Source: CBDDEI01 sp965226775
GTDB lineage: Bacteria > Chloroflexota > Dehalococcoidia > SHYD01
NCBI GenBank assembly: GCA_965226775.1
Contig: CBDDEI010000002.1
Span: 2,108,001 to 2,172,000, forward strand
Reading direction: 5' to 3'
DNA length: 64,000 nucleotides
Part shown: positions 1 through 8,956 of the stretch, one piece after another
How the letters are laid out: every line of letters starts with the position of its first letter
Position numbering within the stretch: position 1 is the stretch's first letter
Translations under genes and position numbers: made by a program
Notes under the pieces: generated by a model
The model's input: only the letters and a program-made list of their open reading frames with translations
What the model was told of the DNA's origin: nothing
Database searches by the model: none

Positions 1-471
1 GGTTTTCTCCGCGTAGGGGCCGTAGAAGAGGTCGTAGAGGGGTCTGCCCAAGCGGCGCACCAGCAACGCTTCGTAGCTGCCCGCCGGGCTGGAGTTACCC
101 TGCGCCTTCGCAAGTGCAATGCCAGCGGTGAGGGCCGCGAGTCTGGGAATCCCCAAACTGAGGGCAGCACGCGGCCCCAGCGGATAGGGTACGTAGCGGC
201 CTGCGACTCGAATCTTACCGTGACGCGTGCGCTGAACAAGGTCTTGTCCGAGCAGCAGTTGGAGGTCGCGCAGGACGTCCGGAGCCAGCTCTGTATGGAG
301 ACGGTGGGGCCCAAAGTCCAGGATGTAGTCTTTGTGCCGGAACCCGGCGGCCAGGCCCCCTAGCACCGGCGCTCGTTCCAGTAGCAACGAGCCGACGTCC
401 CAGCGTTGCGCGAGGCGGTAGGCAGCAGCCAGTCCTGCCGGCCCTCCGCCCACGATCACTACCGAGGCCAC
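1..471 (-). CDS. FAD-dependent oxidoreductase, UDP-galactopyranose mutase / protoporphyrinogen oxidase-like (3' part outside window)
   Basis: The first ~157 residues of a flavoprotein are visible; the C-terminus runs off the window edge. Directly after the start is a Rossmann dinucleotide-binding loop, VIVGGGPAGLAAAYRL, then LGGLAAGF and a DFGPHRLH segment, then a GRYVPYP motif seen in the COG1232/UGM-like group. An in-frame TAG lies just upstream, so the GTG at 471 is the only reasonable start. The gene follows the GT-C membrane protein on the same strand with a short gap. Family members often sit in polysaccharide clusters and act on nucleotide sugars or lipid carriers. A true UDP-galactopyranose mutase role cannot be decided from this part alone. 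Confidence 0.8.
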   Translation of the reverse strand, partial: MASVVIVGGGPAGLAAAYRLAQRWDVGSLLLERAPVLGGLAAGFRHKDYILDFGPHRLHTELAPDVLRDLQLLLGQDLVQRTRHGKIRVAGRYVPYPLGPRAALSLGIPRLAALTAGIALAKAQGNSSPAGSYEALLVRRLGRPLYDLFYGPYAEKT

Positions 472-498
472 ACCGTCTTGCTATAAGAGAAAAGGGGG

Positions 499-1971
499 CT
501 AAGCACTGCTTTGTGCTCTGGCACGCAACCACCGGTGGCTGTAGATCATTCCTGCGCACAGGAGAAGCCAGAACCCAGTCAGGATCCAGGTGCGGGGCTC
601 GTAGCTGGTGTAGAAGGGATACGCCTGGGCCAGTAGCCGGAAGGGCTCCCAGGCCAGGGCAAAGGGGTCCACTACGAGCACCACATCCTCCGCCGCCGCC
701 TCTGCATACAGCGCGCGAGTAATGAGCAGCGTATACAGCCCCAGCACCGCGGCGCTCCCCATCCACAGCGCCGAAACCTGCACCCGGGAGAGCGTCCATG
801 CCAGGAGCGGCGCGAGCAACGGCAGCACGACAATGAGCATGCGGCCGGGGAACCACCAGCCGCGCATCGTCAACGATAAGAAGGCGGCAACCAGCACTTG
901 CGTCACCAACAGCAGCGCGAGGGTCCAGCGCACGCGAGGAGGCTGTCTGAGGAGCCACGGCACGGCCGGCAGCGCGAGCAGCAGGACTGGCGTCCACCGC
1001 AGCACACCAAACTCGCCATCGAACCACAGCCCTGCCAGCCTGTAGAGACGCTCCCACAGTACAAAGTGGCTGCCCACCAGCTCCAGGGTATCCTTGCCGG
1101 CGTACAGCACGTTCACCACGTAGGGCGTCAACCCGCCGTAGGTCGCCAGGTGGAACCAGGCGTAGCCCATGCCCGTGACCGCTGTGCCCAAGAGGAACGG
1201 CCCGCGCAGACCGGCCGGCATACGCGCCAGGGCGATGAGCCCGGCTACCGCACCCACCAGCAGGTACTTGCTGCCCAGCCATGCCAGACCGTTGAACGCG
1301 AGCAGCAGCAGCAACGCGCCGCGCCAACCCAAGCGAGGCTGCACCAGGATAAGCGTCGCAAGGACGAGGCAGAGGGCGGCAGGCATCTCCGGATAGACCT
1401 GCGTGCTGTAGACAAAGAGGGGGGCGCTGAGCCCCAGCAGCCCAGCCGAGATAACGGATGCGCCGAGGTTCCCGGTGATGCGATAGGCAAGGAGCATCAT
1501 GCCCGCCGCGGTCAGGCCGCCGATAAGTCCCAGGAACCCCTTAGCCGCATCGACGCCGCCCAGCGCGTAGGCCGGCGCGATGAGCAGCGGCAACCCCACG
1601 TTGTGCGGGGAGAGGATGCGCCCCTGCGCGTCCGGCGCAGATTGATGCCATAGCGGCTGGGAATGATCATAGTACGCGGTGTAGCGCTTCAGCTCGTAGT
1701 CGTTGCGGAGGTCTAGGTCGCCGTCCTCTAATAGGCTCACCGTAGTCAGCAGATAAAAGGGTTCGTCCGCCGTGACGCGTGCGCCGTGGCTGGCCCGCAG
1801 GGGCACGCCCCACTGGTAACACCATGCCAGCACAACCGCCAGCAGGAGCGCCGTACACACAACGGGAAGCGTGAGCCTCCCAACTTCACCCCGCTGCGTA
1901 GCCTGGGATTCGGCGCGGCGTTGCAGCAACCCTGCCAGGCCCGAGCGCGCGCCGGCCAGCGTCGTGCTCAC
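499..1971 (-). CDS. Multi-pass membrane protein, GT-C / glycosyltransferase family 39-like
   Basis: This is a 490-residue protein with about ten or more hydrophobic segments. The first loop after the N-terminal membrane helix carries an acidic DEP motif (TADEPFYLLTT), as in polyprenyl-phosphate-sugar dependent GT-C enzymes such as the PMT/ArnT group. The reading frame is open further upstream, but the GTG at 1971 overlaps the TGA of the preceding glycosyltransferase (GTGA) and gives a sensible N-terminus, so I use that start. Probable role: transfer of a sugar from a lipid carrier on the outer face of the membrane. The sugar and acceptor are unknown. Confidence 0.72.
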   Translation of the reverse strand: MSTTLAGARSGLAGLLQRRAESQATQRGEVGRLTLPVVCTALLLAVVLAWCYQWGVPLRASHGARVTADEPFYLLTTVSLLEDGDLDLRNDYELKRYTAYYDHSQPLWHQSAPDAQGRILSPHNVGLPLLIAPAYALGGVDAAKGFLGLIGGLTAAGMMLLAYRITGNLGASVISAGLLGLSAPLFVYSTQVYPEMPAALCLVLATLILVQPRLGWRGALLLLLAFNGLAWLGSKYLLVGAVAGLIALARMPAGLRGPFLLGTAVTGMGYAWFHLATYGGLTPYVVNVLYAGKDTLELVGSHFVLWERLYRLAGLWFDGEFGVLRWTPVLLLALPAVPWLLRQPPRVRWTLALLLVTQVLVAAFLSLTMRGWWFPGRMLIVVLPLLAPLLAWTLSRVQVSALWMGSAAVLGLYTLLITRALYAEAAAEDVVLVVDPFALAWEPFRLLAQAYPFYTSYEPRTWILTGFWLLLCAGMIYSHRWLRARAQSSA

Positions 1972-4210
1972 GGCTCCAGTAGCTCCTGGGCCATCGCGGG
2001 GATCACCCGCCGCAGATACTCGCGGTAGCGGATGAAGGAGCGTCCATGGGAACGCAGTTGGTAGGACACGGGAGTCTGGCTCAACCGCATCCCTTTGCGG
2101 AGCAGGTCCAGGGTGAGCACCTGCGCGTAATTGTAGTCGTGGCGGATCTCCGCCAAGGCCAGCGCCCGCGCGCTGAAGGCCCGATATCCTGTCTGGCCGT
2201 CCTGCAACCGCTTGCCTGTTAGCAGGGAGACCAGCAGCGTGAATGCACGGTTGCCCAATTTGCGAGACCAGCACATGACGCCGTTCGCGCAGGGAAAGCG
2301 GGAGCCTAGCACGTAGTCGGCGTCCCCGTGCAGCACCGGCTCCAGCACCGCAACCATATCAGCGGGGTCGTACTCGCCGTCGCCATCCAGATAGACTACT
2401 GCGCCCGCGCCCCGTGCAGCGCCGCGGTCAGGCCGGTCCGCAGCGCTGCGCCGACGCCCTGCCGCGTATCGTGGCGCACCACCACGTCGGCTCCTGCGGC
2501 GCGCGCCACGGTGCCCGTGTCATCGGTAGAGCCGTCGTCCACTACGATGACCCGCACGCTGTATCCCATCGCACTTAGGGCGGCGCGGGGCACACCGGAG
2601 ACCACCCGTCCGACCGCAGCGGCTTCGTTAAGCGCGGGAATCACTACAGCAACCCAGTTGCCTGCAGGAAGCGGCGCAGCGGCGGGCAGCGGGTGGTAAG
2701 AGAGCCACCACTGCCGCAGCAACACAATAGCGGCTAATGCTGCCATGCCAAAAAGCAGCGCCTCTCCAGGGCGGGACGCTCCGAGGAGGATGCTTTGAGC
2801 GGTCAGTGTAGGCCACAGCGCTCCCACGAGTGTTGCGCCCACGGCTGTACGCTGCCCCAGCGCCAATGCGCCGGCAATACCTAGCCCAAGTGCAATACCG
2901 CTAGCTGTCAGGGAGAACACCCCAAAGAGCGCCACGAAAGCCAGCGGGACCAAGAGCAGCACGGGCAATGCCCGCAAGGGCAGGTGGTGGGTCTTGCCCA
3001 GCAACGCCAGCGGCAGTGTGGCCGCCAGTCCTGGCAGCAGCGTCCAGCCGTGCTCCGGCAGCGCCACTATGAGCGCAGCAGCCAATGCCACCAGGATGCC
3101 GTGGTCGACGTAGCGACTCAGCGGCAATGAGCTAGTACGCCATCGCTGCAACAACTCCTGGGCCCACGGCAGCCGCCAGCTAGCGGGCAAGCTGCCAGAG
3201 GCTGCTCTTGGCACGAGTTGCCCCAGCAACGCAAACGCACCGCCCTCAAAAGCGCAGCTAACGGCGCCGGTTGCGTAGGAGTAGACAAACTTGAGGCCGT
3301 GGGTGGATAGCGCAAGGGCAAGGGCCACTGTGGGGTCTACCCCGAAGAGGGTTAGTCCTCCCGCCTGGGCAACCTCGTAGACGCCCAAACCGCCGGGGGT
3401 TACCTGCACCGTCTGGAAGAGGATAGTAAACGCAGTGACCGCCACCGCTGCCTCAAAGGCTAGGGGCACACCGCCAGCCTGGGCTACCACCCAGAGCACC
3501 GTGCCTTCCAGCACCCAGCTCGGCAGCACCAACGCCCAGGCCAGGGCGACGCGGGGCGCTTCCAGCCCTTTAGCAAAGTCCGCCAGTATGCTCAACAGCC
3601 GTCGAAAGCGGCCTAAACGGCTCAGCAGCAGCGCGCCGCCCAGGGCAGCAACTGCGGCGATTCCCGTCACGCCGCCCAGCAGCGCCACTTGGGGCGAATC
3701 CAGGCCGGTCAGGAGCGCGGTAGCGACAAGAGCGAGGCCAAGCACCGCACCCAGGTCCAGCAACCGGGCCAGCACGGTGGTGCTAGCCGCTATAGGCAGC
3801 GCAATGCCTCGGCCTGCCAGGAGCACGATACGCAGCGGCTCGCCGACCTTAATAGGAAAGAGGTGGTTGGCGAGCAGCGAAATATGCAGGATGGCGAGCA
3901 GATGGAGAGTCTGACCCCCGTTGCGGCCCAGCAAGACCCGCCACGCCCAGGCCCGCAGCAGGAACGCGCCGCCGTAGCCCGCAAGGAAGAGCGCCAGCCA
4001 CTGGGGCGTGAGCGAAAGGCCGCTGATGGTCGCCAACACCTGTGCGCTAAGGGGAGAGTAGGACAGCGAAAGGAGGAGAAGGAGGAGCGCGCCCGCCGTG
4101 CAAACCAGGCTAAGGACGCTCCAAGAGGCCCGCCCCTGCAGCGACCGCTCTGCGCGCTGACCCAGTTGCGCCGCATAGTTGAGACTGGGCTTGGGAAGAC
4201 TCTGCTGCAT
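1968..4210 (-). pseudogene. UPF0104 flippase-like membrane domain fused to GT2 glycosyltransferase, split by a single-base frameshift
   Basis: The N-terminal ~490 residues form a multi-pass LPG-synthase-TM/UPF0104 domain (AglD/MprF-like), with the conserved HLFPIKVGEPLR segment near residue 115. A GT2 domain follows from about residue 515 (VVIPALNEAAAVGRVV, then VVDDGSTDDTG). The frame stops with TAG at 2396, but the GT2 continues without loss in the next frame: VVYLDGDGEYDPADM, with the catalytic DGD motif, through to the stop at 1968. One missing base in the GC-rich stretch at about 2396-2408 explains this. Restored length is about 747 residues. In AglD-type proteins the GT2 precedes the membrane part; here the order is reversed. 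Probable role: making or moving polyprenyl-phosphate sugars. Confidence 0.75.
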
Positions 4211-4236
4211 GCTAGCCTCGGGTGTGAACGGAGCGA

Positions 4237-5295
4237 CTACGTGGGGGTTGAGCCTACTACTTCTTCAGCGGCAGCGAAGACCTGCACCGGGCCGACCACT
4301 TCAACCTCCACCCGCTGACCCAACTCGAAGGCATCGGCCACATCCACCCGAGCGCGGATCACCCGGCCGGAAGCAAGCTGAATCGCGTAGCGCTGGGCGT
4401 GACCAAAGTATTCGCGACGCATCACTTGGCCGCGCCCATCTGCTGCGGCCTGTAGCCGCACGCACTCCGGCTTCACATAGATGTCCACCGGGCCGACTGC
4501 TTCGCCGCTAAACTGCAGGTCGCCCAGCTCGCACACGACGCGGTCGTTGTGTGCCTTGCCTGGCAGACAGTCCATGTCTCCCACAAACTGCGCAACCTCT
4601 CTGGAAATAGGGGTCTGATACACCATTTCCGGCGTATCCACCTGCAGCACGCGTCCCTCCCACATCACCGCCACCTTATCGGCCAGAGACAGCGCCTCTT
4701 CCTGGTCGTGAGTCACGAAGACCGCGGTTGCGCCGGCATTTTCCAGGATCTCACGCACTTCGGCGCGCACCCGGGCCCGCAACGTCGCGTCGATGTTGGA
4801 GAAAGGCTCGTCCAGCAGGATAACCGCAGGCTGAGGGGCCAGCGCCCGGGCCAGCGCGATGCGCTGCTGCTGCCCGCCGGAGAGCTGGTGCGGGAAGCGC
4901 TCTCTGAGGTCGGCCAAACCCACCATCTCCAAAATCCGTGAGACTGCGCTGTTCCGCGCCTCCTTGCTCATATGCATCAGCCCAAAGGCCACGTTATCTG
5001 CCACGTTCATATGGGGGAAGAGCGCGTAGTCCTGGAACACCATACCCACGCGTCGTTGCTCCGGCGGCATTACGCGGCCGCGGTCTGCGACCACTCGTCC
5101 GCTGATCTCGATTCTGCCGGCGTCGGGCGCTTCAAAGCCGGCCAGCAAGCGTAAGGTGGTGGTCTTGCCGCAGCCGCTGGGCCCGACCAGAGAGAGCACT
5201 TCCCCCTCCGACACCTCCAGGTCGACGCCGTCCACCGCCGTGGTGTGGCCAAAGCGCTTAGTCAGTCCGGTGCAGCGAATCACTACAGAAGCCAT
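4237..5295 (-). CDS. fbpC: Ferric iron ABC transporter, ATP-binding protein
   Basis: This 352-residue ATPase has Walker A (GPSGCGKTTT, near residue 38), the signature LSGGQQQR, Walker B VILLDEPF and an H-loop histidine (VTHDQEE). A C-terminal TOBE-like region follows. It is the last of three genes for an Fe(III)/PotA-type importer, 6 bases after the permease gene. A polyamine or thiamine importer would look similar at this level; the iron assignment rests on the binding protein and on the fused permease. The next gene, the flippase/GT2 fusion, begins only 26 bases later and may be co-transcribed. Confidence 0.88.
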   Translation of the reverse strand: MASVVIRCTGLTKRFGHTTAVDGVDLEVSEGEVLSLVGPSGCGKTTTLRLLAGFEAPDAGRIEISGRVVADRGRVMPPEQRRVGMVFQDYALFPHMNVADNVAFGLMHMSKEARNSAVSRILEMVGLADLRERFPHQLSGGQQQRIALARALAPQPAVILLDEPFSNIDATLRARVRAEVREILENAGATAVFVTHDQEEALSLADKVAVMWEGRVLQVDTPEMVYQTPISREVAQFVGDMDCLPGKAHNDRVVCELGDLQFSGEAVGPVDIYVKPECVRLQAAADGRGQVMRREYFGHAQRYAIQLASGRVIRARVDVADAFELGQRVEVEVVGPVQVFAAAEEVVGSTPT

Positions 5296-5301
5296 ATTGG
5301 T

Positions 5302-6915
5302 TTACCTCCCCTCCTGCCTGAACAAGAGAGCAACGGATACAGATGACGCCACTACTAAGAATAAGGATGGGACTGCGGCCTGTGCAAAGAGCGCTTCACT
5401 GGCGGCGGACCAGATAGAAGTGGCGAGGGTCTCCACGCCCGGCGGACGCAAGAGCAGGGTAGCGGGCAGCTCTTCCATAGTCAGCAAAAATACCAGCGCC
5501 GCGCCGGCTATAACGCCTGGCAATACAATGGGCAGCGTCACCTTAAAGAAGACGAGCCACGGCGGCATGCCCAGACTGCGGGCCGCCTCTTCCAGGTGTG
5601 GCGTTACCTGTCGGAGCGAGGTCCCTATCCCGCCAAGGGCAGTGGGCAGGAAGAGGATAGCATAAGCCAGCAGCAGCAGAAACAGCGTCTGGTACAGCGG
5701 CTGCATATAGTTCGCGCCAAAAAATACCAGTCCCAGGGCCAAGGCGATGCGGGGCAGCGCGAACCCTATATAGGTGGCGCTCTCCAGCAGCCTAGTGAGC
5801 GGCCCGGGATAGCGCACCGCGAGAATTGCTATGGGCAGCGCCGCTAGCACCGTGCACACTGCCGCCATCGCGGCGATGGACACCGAAGTGAAAGCTGCGT
5901 TCATGAAGAGATTTAAGGACTGTCCCGCTGCGATGCCCCGTGCCGCCCATGTGATGAGCACGCCCAGCGGCAAGACCAGCGCGATCAGCAGCAGCACGCT
6001 GGAAAAGATAAGCGACGGCGCCTTCCATGGCCCAAGACGATCCACCTTGCGCTCGCGAGACGTGCCCGGATCGGAGCGGTAGTACTGCACGTTGCGCCGG
6101 GTCATCGCCTCCCCCAGGAGCACGAAGGCCGTCACCGCTACCAGCACCAGGGAGAGGCCGGCAGCCAGGCTCCGGTCGAAGGCGGACTGATACTGAACGT
6201 AGATGGCCCAGGTGAACGCCTCGTAGTTCATCAAGGAGACCGCGCCAAAGTCGCCCAAGCTGTAGAGCGCCGCTAACAGCGCGCCGCTAATAATGCCGGG
6301 CCGTAGCTGCGGTAGCAGGACTTGCCAGAAGGTCTCCCGCTTACTTCTTCCTAAATTGCGGGCCGCCTCTTCCATAGACGGGTCCAGCCGCTGCAACGCC
6401 GCGCGCACCGTGAGCATCACATAGGGGTAGGTGTGGAGTGTAAGCACCAGCAACGCGCCGGGAAAGCCGTAGAAGTCCGGGAGGCGTTCCACACCCAGCG
6501 GAGCCAGCAAGCCCTGCACTAAGCCTTTGGGCCCAAAGGCAGTGATGAAGGCCAGTCCGCTCACATACGTCGGAATTACCAAGGGCAGAGTGGCCGCTAT
6601 CAGCCAGAAACGACGGAAGGGGATATCCGTGCGGGTAGTGAGCCAGGCCAGTGGCACTCCTATCAGCACGGCCAAGGCCGTTACCGCCATAGTCAGCGCA
6701 AGGGAACGGAGGAAGATCGCCAGGATACGGATACTGAACAGGAAATCGAGCAGCTCCGGACCTGCATCCAGTGCCCGCAGCAGTAAGTAGACGATGGGCA
6801 GGACAAGCACAATGCCCACGACTGCCGCTGGCAACGCCAGTCCAATGGGCGGCACGCCGTGCCTGGGGCTGGACAGCAGCGGCCAGGTGATGGCCCGTGC
6901 CCACGACCTAGACAT
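5302..6915 (-). CDS. fbpB: Ferric iron ABC transporter permease, fused two-domain FbpB type
   Basis: This 537-residue membrane protein contains two tandem permease modules. Each has its own EAA cytoplasmic loop, beginning EEAARNLGRSKRET in the first half and EEAARSLGMPPWLV in the second, both followed by the usual LP..PG. element. Double-length permeases of this kind are typical of FbpB/FutB ferric iron importers. It forms the membrane channel for the binding lipoprotein encoded 12 bases upstream and is energised by the ATPase encoded just downstream. Confidence 0.88.
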   Translation of the reverse strand: MSRSWARAITWPLLSSPRHGVPPIGLALPAAVVGIVLVLPIVYLLLRALDAGPELLDFLFSIRILAIFLRSLALTMAVTALAVLIGVPLAWLTTRTDIPFRRFWLIAATLPLVIPTYVSGLAFITAFGPKGLVQGLLAPLGVERLPDFYGFPGALLVLTLHTYPYVMLTVRAALQRLDPSMEEAARNLGRSKRETFWQVLLPQLRPGIISGALLAALYSLGDFGAVSLMNYEAFTWAIYVQYQSAFDRSLAAGLSLVLVAVTAFVLLGEAMTRRNVQYYRSDPGTSRERKVDRLGPWKAPSLIFSSVLLLIALVLPLGVLITWAARGIAAGQSLNLFMNAAFTSVSIAAMAAVCTVLAALPIAILAVRYPGPLTRLLESATYIGFALPRIALALGLVFFGANYMQPLYQTLFLLLLAYAILFLPTALGGIGTSLRQVTPHLEEAARSLGMPPWLVFFKVTLPIVLPGVIAGAALVFLLTMEELPATLLLRPPGVETLATSIWSAASEALFAQAAVPSLFLVVASSVSVALLFRQEGR

Positions 6916-6927
6916 GACTAGCTCGTG

Positions 6928-7953
6928 TTATGGGAGTACTCCCGTCTCTCGGAGCAGCTTCAGCGTACCCTCAACATCCCCCAGCTTATCCTGGTCTATA
7001 GCTGGGGGATCCAGCTCATCGAAGGATGGCAACCCGGCTGGCCCAGCCATATCCGCCACCAGCGCATACTCAAAAGTCTGCTCTACAAAGAACTGCTGTG
7101 TCTCTTCAGACAGAAGGTAAGCCACAAATTCTTGTGCCGCCTCCTGGTTCTGGCTGCGCTTCAGGATCCCCGCGCCCGCCACGTCCACTAACGACCCCGG
7201 ATCGCCTCCCTGAAGAAAGAAGTTCCGTGCGCCAAAACTCTCGCCACGCTCGTTGATATACCGTGGCACGTAGTAATGATTCACAAAGCCGACCTCTATC
7301 TCACCATCAGCGGCAGCCTGGACGGTGCTGATGAGGTTGGGGTAGACGCGCGGCTCGTTGGCCATGATGCCCAGCACCCACTGCCTTGCCCGCTCTTCGC
7401 CAAGTTGGATACGAAGCGCAGTCACCGTTAGCTGCCACTCTCCGTGGGTGGGCGACCAGCCGATCTTTCCCTTCCATGCAGGATCGGTGTAGTCCAGTAT
7501 GGAAGTTGGGAGCGTATTGGGGCTCTGCGCCTTGGTGTTGTACACCACAACCTTGGCGCGGCCGGAGGTGCCAACCCACTCCCCCTTGGTAGAGCGAAGC
7601 CGTGGGTCCACCTTGTTGAGCACCGACTCAGGCAGCGTCGCCAGCAGGCCCCGCTGGGATAAGGCGCCCAAGCCGCTGCTCTCGCCCAGATAGACCAGGT
7701 CTGCGGGCGAGTTCTCCCCTTCTTCCAGCAGCGTTGCCACAATCGAAGCGGTCGTATCGTACTTCACTCGCAGGTTCACGCCCGTTGTTGTCGCGTAAGT
7801 GGTGAGTATGGGCTGCACCAGGCTCTGTGCTCGGCTGGAGTAGACCGTGAGGGTGGGTGTTGCACCGCCCTGGCCTCTGCCGGAAATGGCACACCCACTT
7901 GCTATCAGCAGCCAGGCAAACGCCAAGCCCAGCAGGAAAATCCATCGGTTCAT
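6928..7953 (-). CDS. fbpA: Ferric iron ABC transporter, substrate-binding lipoprotein
   Basis: This 341-residue protein has a lipoprotein signal peptide (LLIASGC, lipidated Cys near residue 21). The mature part starts with LTVYSSRAQ, typical of FbpA/FutA iron-binding proteins, and carries a tyrosine pair in NHYYVPRY at the position used for Fe(III) binding in that family. It captures ferric iron outside the membrane and hands it to the FbpB-like permease. Its upstream gap is only about 53 bases with no clear promoter, so transcription probably comes from the cupredoxin gene promoter further upstream. Confidence 0.88.
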   Translation of the reverse strand: MNRWIFLLGLAFAWLLIASGCAISGRGQGGATPTLTVYSSRAQSLVQPILTTYATTTGVNLRVKYDTTASIVATLLEEGENSPADLVYLGESSGLGALSQRGLLATLPESVLNKVDPRLRSTKGEWVGTSGRAKVVVYNTKAQSPNTLPTSILDYTDPAWKGKIGWSPTHGEWQLTVTALRIQLGEERARQWVLGIMANEPRVYPNLISTVQAAADGEIEVGFVNHYYVPRYINERGESFGARNFFLQGGDPGSLVDVAGAGILKRSQNQEAAQEFVAYLLSEETQQFFVEQTFEYALVADMAGPAGLPSFDELDPPAIDQDKLGDVEGTLKLLRETGVLP

Positions 7954-8006
7954 ACCTATGTAAAGCTATCCTCTCTTGTTGCTACTGACTGGAGCTCTGC
8001 TACTTG

Positions 8007-8537
8007 TTACGGCGTCACCGTGAACGCCACCCACATGCCCAATTGATAGTGGCTCTCCAACCAGCCTCCCTCTATTTCCGCGATGTTGCAGATGAGCGCG
8101 TACTTGCCGGGCGTCAGATTGAATACTCCCGATGCCTTAGAGTTTGCCGTAAAGGGCCTTACTTCACCCACTAGGTTTACCTTGTCCTCGGGCACTCTTC
8201 CTTCAGATGTCGGAAGGCCCTCAGGCGAAAGGTCTGTCTTGATAATGACCAACTCATGGACATCATCCGGACCCTGATTGTCAACCAGGAAGTAGACGTT
8301 GCCGGCCTTGACTGTTGTGGTCTGCAACTCAATGGCCCACTCTCTGAGTGTCACGTTCACTTGGGTTGCGCCCGCTGGCTTTGGCTCAACAACGCCTGGC
8401 TCGGCAGCGACTCCGCTTACGGAGACAGAGGCCGAACCGCCCAAGTTCTCCACGGTCCCTGGACGCGGTTCCGCCTGGCAGGCGACCGCAAGAAGAGCTA
8501 AGGCAAGTGCGCTCGTAAATAGAAGCCGTGGGCTCAT
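8007..8537 (-). CDS. Cupredoxin-domain lipoprotein, first gene of the iron-transport operon
   Basis: This 176-residue protein has a lipobox (LLAVACQ, Cys near residue 20), a low-complexity linker rich in Ser, Val and Ala, then a cupredoxin-like domain. Potential type-1 copper ligands are present in the usual order: His in DDVHELVI, then Cys in YALICNI, then His and Met in SHYQLGMW. It lies 53 bases upstream of the iron-binding lipoprotein on the same strand. I infer a role in extracytoplasmic electron transfer or metal oxidation tied to iron uptake, as with cupredoxins in some other iron importers. A structural cupredoxin fold without copper cannot be excluded. Confidence 0.8.
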   Translation of the reverse strand: MSPRLLFTSALALALLAVACQAEPRPGTVENLGGSASVSVSGVAAEPGVVEPKPAGATQVNVTLREWAIELQTTTVKAGNVYFLVDNQGPDDVHELVIIKTDLSPEGLPTSEGRVPEDKVNLVGEVRPFTANSKASGVFNLTPGKYALICNIAEIEGGWLESHYQLGMWVAFTVTP

Positions 8538-8567
8538 GTACTCAATCCTTAGATTTTGTGCCTTTCA

Positions 8568-8596
8568 ATTATCCCATTAGGTCTGCCTAATGGCAA
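8568..8596 (-). promoter_or_regulatory. Promoter with embedded metal-regulator-type operator for the cupredoxin/iron operon
   Basis: Read on the minus strand, TTGCCA (8596-8591) and GATAAT (8573-8568) are separated by exactly 17 bases and fit a sigma70-type promoter. The perfect inverted repeat CCATTAGG-N4-CCTAATGG at 8574-8593 fills the spacer and the edge of the -35 box. The TTAGG...CCTAA arms resemble operators of DtxR-family metal regulators (IdeR/MntR/SirR). Occupancy would block polymerase directly. The ATG of the cupredoxin gene is about 30 bases downstream. Confidence 0.72.
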
Positions 8597-8614
8597 ACGT
8601 TGTAAAAGCTAATA

Positions 8615-8881
8615 CTATCTGTTTGGTATGTCAATTTCGGACTTAGTGGGACCAGAAGTCTCAGGTTCTAGCCCAACTGGAATGAAGATTCCCTTAGCGC
8701 TGGAATCGGATGGCACGGCTGGTGTTGGGGCCGGCGCCGCAACCGCAGAAACAGATACGCTCCCTCCTGTGCCGTCGCCTATCGTCTCAACCGTGACTGG
8801 CCGGGCTTCCGCCTGGCAGCCTAAGGCCGCCGCGGACAAGAGAAAAACGCTTACTATAGTGAACCAACGCGTAAGGAACAT
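8615..8881 (-). CDS. Short lipoprotein, paralogue of the cupredoxin lipoprotein N-terminus
   Basis: This 88-residue protein has a signal peptide ending ALGCQ. Its mature start (CQAEARPVTVETIGDG, then GSVSVSAVAA) closely matches the neighbour's CQAEPRPGTVENLGG and SVSVSGVAA. It lacks any cupredoxin domain and ends with a short Pro/Ser/Thr-rich tail. A GGGAGG ribosome site lies upstream of the ATG, and a strong promoter lies further upstream. It could be a truncated duplicate or a small partner protein in its own right. No function is known to me. Confidence 0.6.
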   Translation of the reverse strand: MFLTRWFTIVSVFLLSAAALGCQAEARPVTVETIGDGTGGSVSVSAVAAPAPTPAVPSDSSAKGIFIPVGLEPETSGPTKSEIDIPNR

Positions 8882-8912
8882 TCCTTACAACCTCCCAACT
8901 GTTAATTTATTG

Positions 8913-8942
8913 ATTAGGGTAGACTAATTAGGTAACCCTAAT
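8913..8942 (-). promoter_or_regulatory. Two overlapping DtxR-type operator boxes
   Basis: ATTAGG-TAAC-CCTAAT at 8927-8942 is a perfect 6+4+6 inverted repeat. A second box, ATTAGG-GTAG-ACTAAT at 8913-8928, differs from perfect symmetry by one base and shares two positions with the first. Both have the same architecture as the box upstream of the cupredoxin gene. They fall between the predicted transcription start (~8950) and the start codon at 8881, so a bound regulator would act as a roadblock. A half-site, ATTAGG at 8972-8977, lies in the promoter spacer next to the -35 box. Confidence 0.68.
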
Positions 8943-8956
8943 AACAATTGTTAGAG

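Noticed and set aside
215..1327. 370-residue open frame on the plus strand
   Set aside because: It is antisense to the FAD oxidoreductase and GT-C genes, is Arg/Gly/Ala-rich and shows no domain; it is a GC-rich shadow frame.
8574..8593. Classical 19-base IdeR/DtxR box
   Set aside because: The arms resemble it, but the centre is 4 bases and the outer symmetry differs; I report it only as DtxR-type.
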